From the NCBI GenBank assembly GCA_024692805.1, contig JAILMD010000032.1:1-57690 (forward strand): a stretch of 57,690 nucleotides of DNA, given 5' to 3'. The notes below the pieces were generated by a model. That model made no database searches, was not told where the DNA came from, and saw nothing but the letters and a program-made list of their open reading frames with translations. Positions 8,631 to 16,530 of the stretch are shown here, one piece after another. Origin of the DNA: a bacterium (GTDB lineage: Bacteria > Bacillota > Clostridia > Christensenellales > UBA1242). Each line of letters begins with the position of its first letter. Position 1 is the first letter of the stretch. The translations under genes were made by a program, and so were the position numbers.

Positions 8631-10120
8631 TGAATATTTTTAAAAGAATAAAAAAGCCTTTTGTTAAAAAGTCAAAGATAAAACTTTCATCTTTTCAAAA
8701 TGGCCTAAACTTAAAACTTGATGAGAACTTAACGCCATTAACTTATGCAGTTAAATTTTATAACTTTTCAAATAAAAGTGGCTCACTAACAAAGGGCCTT
8801 GGGCTTGCTGATTTTTGTCAAGTTTTAAACCAGCCTGATTTTTCTGATTTAGATGAAATTAATGTTACTAAGGTTTTTTATTCAAAAAAGTTTAATAATA
8901 GTCTTAATGTAAACCAAGACCAATTAGGTATTGTTTCAAATGACCTGAATTTTTATAGTATTCCGCTAAACTCAAATCAAACTTTTGAGTTAACAAACCA
9001 TATTGGTGTTGCCCTAAATAATAGCGATATAACTGCCATAAACTATAACCTTGACGGCGAAGATTCAACACTTATTTCAAGCCCCAATGACAGTTTGGTT
9101 GTTTGGCCAACTGAAAACGAAATTTATAGGGTTATTGACTGCCCAAGAATAACGAGCATGTGTGTTCATTATGAAAGGGTTTTTGCAACTGTTGGTGATG
9201 ATGAAAACACTATTTGGTTTAGTGATGACCTTGACCCAACAAACTGGAGCCTTAGCTTAACAGAAGCCGGCTTTATTAAAATGCAAGATGATAGGGGCGG
9301 ATGCAGAAAAGTTATTAGTTTTAATGGCTATGTTTATGTTTTTAGAGATTACGGAATAGCAAGAATTAGCGCTTTTGGCGATCAAAATCAATTTAGCGTT
9401 AGCCAACTCTTTGTTTCAAGCGGAAAGATTTATGCTAATAGCGTTGTTTTATGCGGAAACGAAGTAGTTTTTCTTGCAACAGACGGATTATATAAGTTTG
9501 ACGGAATTAATTGCGTTAAAATTTTAGATGGTTTAACGCCAGCATTTACTAGCGTTGATAACCAAAATTGTTGCGCAACTTATTTTGAAAATAAATATTA
9601 TTTAGCCTGCAAGTTTAATTATTCTGATAACACCCAAGCAGAAAATACAGCCTATAATAATGCGCTTATTGAAGTTGACTTATCTAAGAAAACGGCAATA
9701 TTTATGCGCGGAGTTGATGTAAAAAGCCTAACGGCAATAAATTGCGATAATTATAGGGGAGTTGTTGTTTGCGCTAAAAAGTTTAGTGATAGTAATTATA
9801 AAATTATGGCGCTTAACCAGTCTGGCGAAGCATTTGGTGAAGCATTAACTAAAGTTTGGGAAAGCCCGTTAACTGATCTTGGGTACCCTGAAAGCGAAAA
9901 AACGCTTTGTGAACTTATTGTTTCAACAAAAACTGACATAACTTTTGTTATTGAAAATGAAAAGGAAGATGTTAAGAGTTTTCAAATTTCAGGAAGCGAA
10001 AAACCAAAGAAAATCAATTTAATTTTTAAATTCAACAAACTTAAGTTTAAGATAATTTCAAATGAAAAAGATTGCTGCGTTATGACGCCGTTTTGCCTAA
10101 TAAAACTAAGTGAGGTTTAA
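8630..10120 (+). CDS. Tail hub/nozzle protein (P22 gp10-like beta-propeller, putative)
   Basis: This is a 496-residue beta-rich protein. The start is the ATG at 8630, preceded by AGAGGGTGG and overlapping the previous stop by one base. An in-frame GTG nine bases upstream lies inside that ribosome binding site. After a basic N-terminus (IKLSSFQNGLNLKLDENLTP, typical of phage propeller and stabilisation proteins), repeated blades follow, such as MCVHYERVFATVGDDENTIW, VISFNGYVYVFRDYGIARIS and FLATDGLYKFDG. P22 gp10 and T7 gp12 nozzle proteins share this look and size. It would extend the portal-adaptor channel and carry the receptor-binding proteins encoded next. Confidence 0.6.
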   Translation: MNIFKRIKKPFVKKSKIKLSSFQNGLNLKLDENLTPLTYAVKFYNFSNKSGSLTKGLGLADFCQVLNQPDFSDLDEINVTKVFYSKKFNNSLNVNQDQLGIVSNDLNFYSIPLNSNQTFELTNHIGVALNNSDITAINYNLDGEDSTLISSPNDSLVVWPTENEIYRVIDCPRITSMCVHYERVFATVGDDENTIWFSDDLDPTNWSLSLTEAGFIKMQDDRGGCRKVISFNGYVYVFRDYGIARISAFGDQNQFSVSQLFVSSGKIYANSVVLCGNEVVFLATDGLYKFDGINCVKILDGLTPAFTSVDNQNCCATYFENKYYLACKFNYSDNTQAENTAYNNALIEVDLSKKTAIFMRGVDVKSLTAINCDNYRGVVVCAKKFSDSNYKIMALNQSGEAFGEALTKVWESPLTDLGYPESEKTLCELIVSTKTDITFVIENEKEDVKSFQISGSEKPKKINLIFKFNKLKFKIISNEKDCCVMTPFCLIKLSEV

Positions 10121-10122
10121 CT

Positions 10123-12477
10123 ATGGATTATGGTAAAATTGCATATATCAAAGTTAGCGATTTAGAAAAACAATTAAGCTTACAAAACTCTAATGAAACG
10201 GTTAGTTCAAATAATCTTTCTTGCTTTGAATTTAAAAATAATCAGCCTCAAACGTTTACAGAAAAAGTTATAGCGCTTTCTTTAGTTAAACAAGAATCAA
10301 ATTCTAATATTTGCCTTTTTGGAAAGTTTAATATAACTGCTCAATCTAGTTCTCAAGTTAAAGTTTCATTTTTAATTAATGAAACAATTATTTGCACTCA
10401 CCAAAAAACAATAAGCGGTAATGACGTTATTGATATAAGTGGCGTAAGCATTCCCGTTGTTTTAGGTAAGGGTCAACTTTCAGTTATGATTGAAAGCACA
10501 AACGAAATAACACTTGAAAACTTTTCAGTTATTGTTTTAGGCGCTGAAGGTGATGATGGTTCTAAAGAAATTGAACTTAGGGCCTGCGTTGATAGCGCTA
10601 ATCTTGCAATTAGTGAGATAGAAGATGGGGTTATAAAATATTGCATTAAGAGTTTGTCAGAAGAACTTGTTATTGATGATGGTGATATGCAAACCTTTAA
10701 AAGCGCTAAAACGCATTCAATTAGTTTTCTTGATGACGTTTTATATATCGCTTATGTTGATGATGAAAACAATTTATATTTAGCAAATAATAACAGCCAA
10801 AGTGAAATTTTTGTTGACTCGCTTGTAACAAGCGTAACAATAGGGATTTCTTATAGTGATGAATCAATTTTTATTGCTTACGTTAGTGATGGTAAAGCAT
10901 ATTATAAGGTTTTAAAAAACGGAAATTTGCCAAGCCGAACTGAATTAACCTTGCCAAATGTTCAGTTTGTTAGAATTGTTGCAGTTAACAGCAATATTGA
11001 AAAAAACTATTTAATTGCAACTGATGTTTACGGGAATAACTATCTTTGCAAATCGCTTATCTTTAAAAACCCTGATAGCATCATTGAAGACATTAGTTTT
11101 GATACGCTAATTAACTTAAATGCTTGCGTTTATGCCTTTAGTGAGAAAGTTAAAATTGAAAGCATTTCTGCTCAAACATTAATGACGGCTTATATTCAAA
11201 CGGTTGCGGAAAACACTTATGACTTTAATGATTTAACAAGCCTAAGCGTTTGCGCTGATTTCACTTTTGAGCCTTATGTTATTCCGGCTAATGCTATTCT
11301 TTATGGTGTTTCATTTGATACTTTATCTTCAACTGCTTATGACGGAATTGGCAACAGTGTTTACACTGATGATTGTGTTGGTTTTACCCCAGCAAGCATA
11401 ACGATAACAAATAATGTTCCTAGTTACACTGACGGCGGATGGGATAGTAGGTGGCCTTATAACCAAATAAAACCTTGCGTTATAAATTCAAGTGGCAATA
11501 TAACTTATCTTAACCCAAATGCTATTAGCTATGACCTTAATGGCAATTACGTTGATATTTCAAACGGAACAAGAGGGAATGTTTTTGTTGAGATACCAAA
11601 AATGTATTACAGATTTCATAGAACAGCAAATGATGTTCTTGAATTTAAACTTAGTTCATGCAAGCGCTTTGGTTTTAGTTGCGCTAGTCATATGTATAAG
11701 GGCGTTGAGCAAGAAAAGATTTATGTTGGTGCTTTTGCAACTAGTGTTTTTAGCGGTAAAGCGTGGTCTTTAGCAACTCAAGAAAAGCTTAGGTCAAACA
11801 CCTACACAACCGCTCAACTTAGAGCATTTAGTTATTTAAACGGAAATGGCTATGAAATGATGAACCTTAATATTTTAAACTTGCTTGAAATGTTGTTTAT
11901 TATTCAATTTAAATCAATTTCTTATAAAGAAAGCATTGGCTATGGCTATTGTTATAACTCATCTTCAGGAAGTTTAAAAACAACAGGAACGAGTTTGTCT
12001 TATCCTTCAAGAAGTTATGGTTATTTAACAACAAACCAGAAAAAAGTTGACTTGTTTTTAAACATTGAGGGTTTTTGTAGTTTTGCTTGTTTTGCTCTTG
12101 ATGGCGTTTATGTTCAGCCAGGAAAACTTGGCTTTATGAACGTTTATGGCAAAAACAATAATTTTATTGATGACACAAATTATTCTGACTATATGTTTTA
12201 TAACATAACTTTTCCAACATTAACTAGAACAACAAAAGATCATATTGTTAACAATAATGTTGGTTTGCTTCCTTGCGAGTTTTACAACACAACTAGCGCG
12301 AGATTCTTTGACTTGTTTAGATCAAGGTTTAATGCGGTTGGTGACCCTGGGTCAGAATATAGAATGCACTTTCCTAATTTAGGAACGATAAACCTAGGTT
12401 TGTTTAGTTATAACTTTCCGTTAACAACTTTCACGGCTGGAATTCAGGGGCATCGGCTCGTTTATTATAATATTTAG
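10123..12477 (+). CDS. Large tail/receptor-binding protein with C-type-lectin-like C-terminus
   Basis: This is a 784-residue protein. Residues about 1-170 are beta-rich, like an attachment domain. The middle (about 180-330) looks like a propeller. The C-terminal 340 residues carry the series VEIPKMYYRFHR, CASHMYKGVEQEKIYVGAFATS, a following KAWSLATQE block, LRAFSYLNGNGYEMMNLNIL and the ending GHRLVYYNI. This series is typical of the formylglycine-generating-enzyme/C-type-lectin-like fold of phage tail proteins, the fold used by targets of diversity-generating retroelements. The last 45 bases are markedly richer in G and C than the rest and use codons rare here (CGG, CTC, GGG). The likely role is host recognition at the virion tip. 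No reverse transcriptase is in the window. Confidence 0.6.
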   Translation: MDYGKIAYIKVSDLEKQLSLQNSNETVSSNNLSCFEFKNNQPQTFTEKVIALSLVKQESNSNICLFGKFNITAQSSSQVKVSFLINETIICTHQKTISGNDVIDISGVSIPVVLGKGQLSVMIESTNEITLENFSVIVLGAEGDDGSKEIELRACVDSANLAISEIEDGVIKYCIKSLSEELVIDDGDMQTFKSAKTHSISFLDDVLYIAYVDDENNLYLANNNSQSEIFVDSLVTSVTIGISYSDESIFIAYVSDGKAYYKVLKNGNLPSRTELTLPNVQFVRIVAVNSNIEKNYLIATDVYGNNYLCKSLIFKNPDSIIEDISFDTLINLNACVYAFSEKVKIESISAQTLMTAYIQTVAENTYDFNDLTSLSVCADFTFEPYVIPANAILYGVSFDTLSSTAYDGIGNSVYTDDCVGFTPASITITNNVPSYTDGGWDSRWPYNQIKPCVINSSGNITYLNPNAISYDLNGNYVDISNGTRGNVFVEIPKMYYRFHRTANDVLEFKLSSCKRFGFSCASHMYKGVEQEKIYVGAFATSVFSGKAWSLATQEKLRSNTYTTAQLRAFSYLNGNGYEMMNLNILNLLEMLFIIQFKSISYKESIGYGYCYNSSSGSLKTTGTSLSYPSRSYGYLTTNQKKVDLFLNIEGFCSFACFALDGVYVQPGKLGFMNVYGKNNNFIDDTNYSDYMFYNITFPTLTRTTKDHIVNNNVGLLPCEFYNTTSARFFDLFRSRFNAVGDPGSEYRMHFPNLGTINLGLFSYNFPLTTFTAGIQGHRLVYYNI

Positions 12478-12486
12478 GAGAAGAAA

Positions 12487-14508
12487 ATGAAATTACACAA
12501 TAAATATGAAATTATTTGTGGTGGAAAAACTATTGTTGGCTATAACACAATGTTAACAACGGTTTTTGATAAGATTAAAAATCTTCAGCCATATAATGGT
12601 TATTTTGCTTTTGGAACGGGAACAACGTTAGCTAGCGCTTCTGACACTCAACTAGCAAGTTATGTTGCAACTTACGCCAACACAACCGAGAGCGTTCAAC
12701 CAGATGTTTTAAAAGGCAATTTATATGTAACAAAGATTAAGGTTTTTGATAACAACGAGGCTAACGGCTTAACTTTTAGCGAAATAGGAATAACTGACAC
12801 AACTTCAAGTAATCCAACGGTTTATAACAGGGTTGTTTTAACTGATGACGAAGATAATGTTATTTCAGTAACTAAGCCGGCTGGCGAAGAAATGATTGTT
12901 AAACTAACAATTTACCTTGAAGTAAGCAGTGACTCATCAGCAAAACTAATCGGCGGAAACAACACTTTAGTTAAGCAAATTTTAGGTGAAGATGCTTCGC
13001 TTTCAAGAGCGTTAGTTTTTACAAGGGGAAACAATCTTTCATCTAACACTAGCATTTATAGGGGAGTTCCTAATAACTATACAAGTTGTCAATATGAAGT
13101 TTTGTCATATAACCTAGCCAATGATTCGGGCTTTGCCTTAGAATTTACAATTGATTTTGGAACGGGCAATCTTGTTGAAGTTGTTGGGCTTTTAGATAAC
13201 TGCCCGGTTTTAAGGTTTAATTGCCTTGGGTCAAGAGCCAGCGTAACAACAACTGAAACAATAGCCAAAGAGGGCAATAACAGCGCCTTTGTTAGCGGTT
13301 TTGTTAAAAACATTTTAAGCGTTACTGACACGGTAACAGAACAGCAAGTTCCTTACAGCGTAAGCCAGGTTGCTAATGAATTTAGTGATTTTGTTATTTC
13401 GCCATTTAGTTATCCTTTTACTGATCAAACGCCACGTTTTGTTAGCAAAGACGGAAGTTATATTGGTTTTGTTTTAAATGGTAGTTTTTATTTATTCAAA
13501 AATGAGAATTACTTACTTAATGAAATTGACACTTCATTAATAAACATTGAAAATTACAGCGATATTATTATTGTTGACAATTATGTTTTTGTTGTTAAAA
13601 GCAATGTAACTCTTGCTTACAGGGTTAATAATGGCGCGTTAGCGAATATGGTTATAACCCTTAACTCAAACACGATTAATGATTATGACTTTGACTTAAC
13701 AGATTTTGGAGTAACAATTTCATCAGATAACACTTTTATGTTTTATGGAATTGATGATGATGGTTATGGAGTTTGTTATATTGGTTCATTAAACGGAACC
13801 TCAAACATTGAAATAACTAGCATGTCAAAAACTTCAAAATATGGTTACACCAACGCTGTTAGCACCTATAAAAATAACTTTTGTGATAGTGCGGTTTATT
13901 TTTTAACAACTTCTTATGACGAAGATAGCGGAATTAGTTATGTTGAAAGCATAATCTCAACAGGAATTGTTATAAGTAATAACACTCACGCTATGGCTTA
14001 TGATCTTTTAACAAATGCAACTAACGTTTCAGCAACAAACAGGGTTATTTATGCAAGGCGAAATGTTAGCGGTAATAACTCAATTTTTAACACTTATTAT
14101 CTTCCAGAGCAAAGAAGATATAGCATTCCTTTTGAAGGGGAAGTTGATATTTATTTTTCTCCGGACTTTAACTATATAATCAAAAAATATTCTAGCACCA
14201 GCTATAAAATTTATAACTTAATTGGCTATTCAATTCCGATTGAATTTAACAGTGGAATTTTTAACACGCTTAGCGCTCAAACTTTTACAGATTTTCAATT
14301 TTTAAAAGACACACTTTTGATTTTTACGTCAGATCAAAACTCGCCAATAATCGCTATTAACTTAAACAAAAACTGCGCCGTTATTGAAAACTTAAGTGAT
14401 TCAGTTAGCAGTAACATTTCAGTTAGTGTTGAAAGATATAACGTTTTAGGAAGCATAACTAATGAAAATGTTGAAGGTAAATTAACGCTTAAAATTTCGG
14501 GGTTTTAA
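12487..14508 (+). CDS. Tail fibre or tail-tip protein, unknown family
   Basis: This is a 673-residue beta-rich protein with a strong AGGAGAAG ribosome binding site. The N-terminal about 165 residues (YNGYFAFGTGTT, LYVTKIKVFDNNEANGLTFSEIGITD) resemble domains found in phage tail-fibre and baseplate proteins that display a beta-sandwich. The remainder has regularly spaced strand motifs (FVISPFSYPFTDQTPRFVSKDGSYIGFVLNGSFYLF in part, then FDLTDFGVTISSDNTFMFYG), which suggest a beta-propeller. Serine, threonine and asparagine are abundant. Adhesion or tail structure is inferred from neighbours, and no enzymatic motif is seen. Confidence 0.55.
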   Translation: MKLHNKYEIICGGKTIVGYNTMLTTVFDKIKNLQPYNGYFAFGTGTTLASASDTQLASYVATYANTTESVQPDVLKGNLYVTKIKVFDNNEANGLTFSEIGITDTTSSNPTVYNRVVLTDDEDNVISVTKPAGEEMIVKLTIYLEVSSDSSAKLIGGNNTLVKQILGEDASLSRALVFTRGNNLSSNTSIYRGVPNNYTSCQYEVLSYNLANDSGFALEFTIDFGTGNLVEVVGLLDNCPVLRFNCLGSRASVTTTETIAKEGNNSAFVSGFVKNILSVTDTVTEQQVPYSVSQVANEFSDFVISPFSYPFTDQTPRFVSKDGSYIGFVLNGSFYLFKNENYLLNEIDTSLINIENYSDIIIVDNYVFVVKSNVTLAYRVNNGALANMVITLNSNTINDYDFDLTDFGVTISSDNTFMFYGIDDDGYGVCYIGSLNGTSNIEITSMSKTSKYGYTNAVSTYKNNFCDSAVYFLTTSYDEDSGISYVESIISTGIVISNNTHAMAYDLLTNATNVSATNRVIYARRNVSGNNSIFNTYYLPEQRRYSIPFEGEVDIYFSPDFNYIIKKYSSTSYKIYNLIGYSIPIEFNSGIFNTLSAQTFTDFQFLKDTLLIFTSDQNSPIIAINLNKNCAVIENLSDSVSSNISVSVERYNVLGSITNENVEGKLTLKISGF

Positions 14509-14510
14509 TT

Positions 14511-14771
14511 ATGACTTTTTCTAACGATATTTTAAAACTAGGAAAATCAAAAGTTGTTAATGGTTTTGTTGATGAAGGCCTTTTAAATATTTTTTATTCA
14601 AAGGGGCAAAACAGAATTAGCACCAAGAAAATCAACCTTAATGATGGTTATAAATTAAGCGATTTTAGCGAAGTTAATAACTGCAGCGAATTAATAATGT
14701 TAAACGAAAGTATAAAAATTTATAGGCTAGGGGCAGGCTATAAGATTAGTGTTCTTAGTGTGGAGGAATAA
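14511..14771 (+). CDS. Small phage-cluster protein of unknown function
   Basis: This 86-residue protein is wedged between the tail protein and the coiled-coil protein. It starts two bases after the preceding stop and its TAA overlaps the next ATG by one base, so it belongs to the same translational chain. It is beta-rich (GKSKVVNGFVDEGLLNIFYSKG, KIYRLGAGYKISVLSVEE) and has no recognisable domain. The ribosome binding site is weak (GGGG), consistent with coupling. Confidence 0.5.
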   Translation: MTFSNDILKLGKSKVVNGFVDEGLLNIFYSKGQNRISTKKINLNDGYKLSDFSEVNNCSELIMLNESIKIYRLGAGYKISVLSVEE

Positions 14772-15772
14772 TGAATAAGAAAGAATCTTTGATTAAAACA
14801 GAAAAAGATAAAAAAGATGAAGATGAACTTTATAAAATTTTAGATGGCGAAGATGAAACCGGCGTTAGTTTAGTTGCTGAAAGTGATAAGCAAGATAATA
14901 TTAACACATTGTCAGAAAAGTTTGGCGTTAACCTTAATTCAACTGACCCAATAAGAGAGCTTAACAAGATTAATGATTATTACATTAACGCTAGAAAAAA
15001 CGAAGATGATGAAGATAAATATTCAATGGGCTTAGAGCAATTAACAATGCCAAGCGAAGTTGATGAAGATGCCATTAAAAATGATTTAACGAATAAATAT
15101 GATGCGCTTAAATCAGATAAAAATGAAGACTATTTAACTAACATTGAAAAGCAAGAAAACAATAAAATAAGCGCTCAAAAAAACTATAAAGATAGCGCAG
15201 TTAAAATTGAAAGCGCTTATGATGAAGCCAAAGAAAATGCCTCAGCAGATTTGTTAAAGCGTGGGCTTGCTAGAAGCAGTATTGCAGTTTTAAGCATTAA
15301 CGGCTTAGAGCAAGAAAAAACAAAACAGTTAACTAATCTTGCTAGTGAGTTAGCAGACAAAATTACGTCAATTGATAAAGAAATTTCAAAGCTTAAAGAC
15401 GAGCAAGAAGACGCTATGGATTTACTAGATATTAAATTTGCTAGCGAACTAGAAGATAAGATTAAGGCTGAGCAAGAAAAATATTATAAACTTCAAAAAG
15501 AAGCAATTGAATTTAACAATAATGTTAAAAAACTTGAAAAAGAATATGGTCTTAAAAAAGAAAAACAAGATGCCGAACTCAACAAAGTTGATGACAGTAA
15601 TTATTTAAGCGATGAAGAAGCGGAATATAAAGTTTTATATATAACGAATTATCTTAACTCACTTTCTAGGGAAGAAGCACTTAAAAAACTTGTTAGCGAT
15701 TCAATGTTTGCTTACCTATTAAAAGATAGTTATAGGGAAGTTTATCTTAATCAATTAAGAAGAGAAAACTAA
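14771..15772 (+). CDS. Coiled-coil virion-associated protein (putative)
   Basis: This is a 333-residue, highly charged helical protein. Residues about 95-280 are predicted long helices with heptad character (for example SIDKEISKLKDEQEDAMDLL). They include the segment SADLLKRGLARSSIAVLSI, a style met in proteins at the tail end of structural operons of Firmicute short-tailed phages. There is no signal peptide or membrane segment. Possible roles are an ejected internal protein, a tail needle or an assembly chaperone, and none can be proved here. The ribosome binding site is GGAGG and the start overlaps the preceding stop. Confidence 0.55.
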   Translation: MNKKESLIKTEKDKKDEDELYKILDGEDETGVSLVAESDKQDNINTLSEKFGVNLNSTDPIRELNKINDYYINARKNEDDEDKYSMGLEQLTMPSEVDEDAIKNDLTNKYDALKSDKNEDYLTNIEKQENNKISAQKNYKDSAVKIESAYDEAKENASADLLKRGLARSSIAVLSINGLEQEKTKQLTNLASELADKITSIDKEISKLKDEQEDAMDLLDIKFASELEDKIKAEQEKYYKLQKEAIEFNNNVKKLEKEYGLKKEKQDAELNKVDDSNYLSDEEAEYKVLYITNYLNSLSREEALKKLVSDSMFAYLLKDSYREVYLNQLRREN

Positions 15773-15781
15773 GGAGGTTTT

Positions 15782-16339
15782 ATGACTCTTAAAGAACGAA
15801 TGAAGCAATACAATTTTTGGATAAGTTTGGTCAGCGCAGTTTTGTTGGTTGCAAGAATTTTAGGAACAAAATTTGGTTTTGAAATTGATAGTTCGCTTGT
15901 TATGGACGTAACAACAGGTCTTTGTGGAGTTTTTGTTGTTTTAGGAATAATTAGCGCGCCACAAAAAGTTGTAACTAAAATTCAAACTGAGTTTAAACAA
16001 AACGAGATAACTGAACCAAAAGTTGAAGCCGAAATTGTTAGCGAACCTGAAATTAAACCGGCTGTAATAGAAACCAAAGTTGAAGAAGAAACGAGGGAAG
16101 AAGTTAGCGAAGAAAAACAAGAATCTATCGAGGTTTGTGAAAACAACGCTGATGTTGTTATTGAAGAAACTAAAGAACCAGAAGTTATAATTTCTGAGCC
16201 AAAAACAGAGGGATTAATAGAAGGTGAAATTGCTAGCGAAAATAGCGAATCACAAATGAATGGTCAATCAACTCAAAACTTAAACGAAATGAACAAAGAA
16301 GATTTGATTGAAATTATTCAAACTTTAAAAAATAATTAA
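15782..16339 (+). CDS. Phage holin (phi-LC3-like) with long acidic tail
   Basis: This is a 185-residue protein. The first about 65 residues (FWISLVSAVLLVARILGTKFG, then about 40-58 MDVTTGLCGVFVVLGII, then SAPQK) match the two-segment layout of phi-LC3/LLH-family holins, which end in a short basic stretch after the second membrane helix. About 110 extra residues follow, rich in glutamate, proline and valine, ending in MNKEDLIEIIQTLKNN. Holins of this family are usually 70-150 residues, so the tail is unusual. No endolysin gene follows. A strong AAGGAGG ribosome binding site precedes it and an intrinsic terminator closes the operon seven bases after the stop. Confidence 0.65.
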   Translation: MTLKERMKQYNFWISLVSAVLLVARILGTKFGFEIDSSLVMDVTTGLCGVFVVLGIISAPQKVVTKIQTEFKQNEITEPKVEAEIVSEPEIKPAVIETKVEEETREEVSEEKQESIEVCENNADVVIEETKEPEVIISEPKTEGLIEGEIASENSESQMNGQSTQNLNEMNKEDLIEIIQTLKNN

Positions 16340-16345
16340 AAAGTT

Positions 16346-16372
16346 GCCTGCATTTTATTGCAGGCTTCTTTT
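16346..16372 (+). terminator. Intrinsic terminator closing the phage structural operon
   Basis: The stem GCCTGCA (16346-16352) pairs with TGCAGGC (16359-16365) around a 6-base loop and is followed by TTCTTTT. Confidence 0.85.
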
Positions 16373-16470
16373 GTTTATTTATTCTAATAAAGAGGCAAAT
16401 TTAAGAAAAATTTTTGTTATTTTTTGGCGTTTTATTTTTAATAAAAGTTTGTGTTTTTATCATATTTTGT

Positions 16471-16499
16471 TTGACCCAAAATGATAATTTTGTTAAACT
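16471..16499 (+). promoter_or_regulatory. Sigma-A promoter of the collagen-like lipoprotein gene
   Basis: TTGACC (16471-16476), a 17-base spacer and an extended -10 TGTTAAACT (-10 hexamer 16494-16499). It gives a leader of about 25 bases with an AAGGGGG ribosome binding site, so the gene is transcribed independently of the phage block. Confidence 0.7.
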
Positions 16500-16530
16500 A
16501 ACATAAGATAATCATAAAAGGGGGAAAATT

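Noticed and set aside
1..16400. Attachment sites or integrase for a prophage
   Set aside because: No integrase-like protein, tRNA gene or matching direct repeats at the edges of the phage block could be found by eye.
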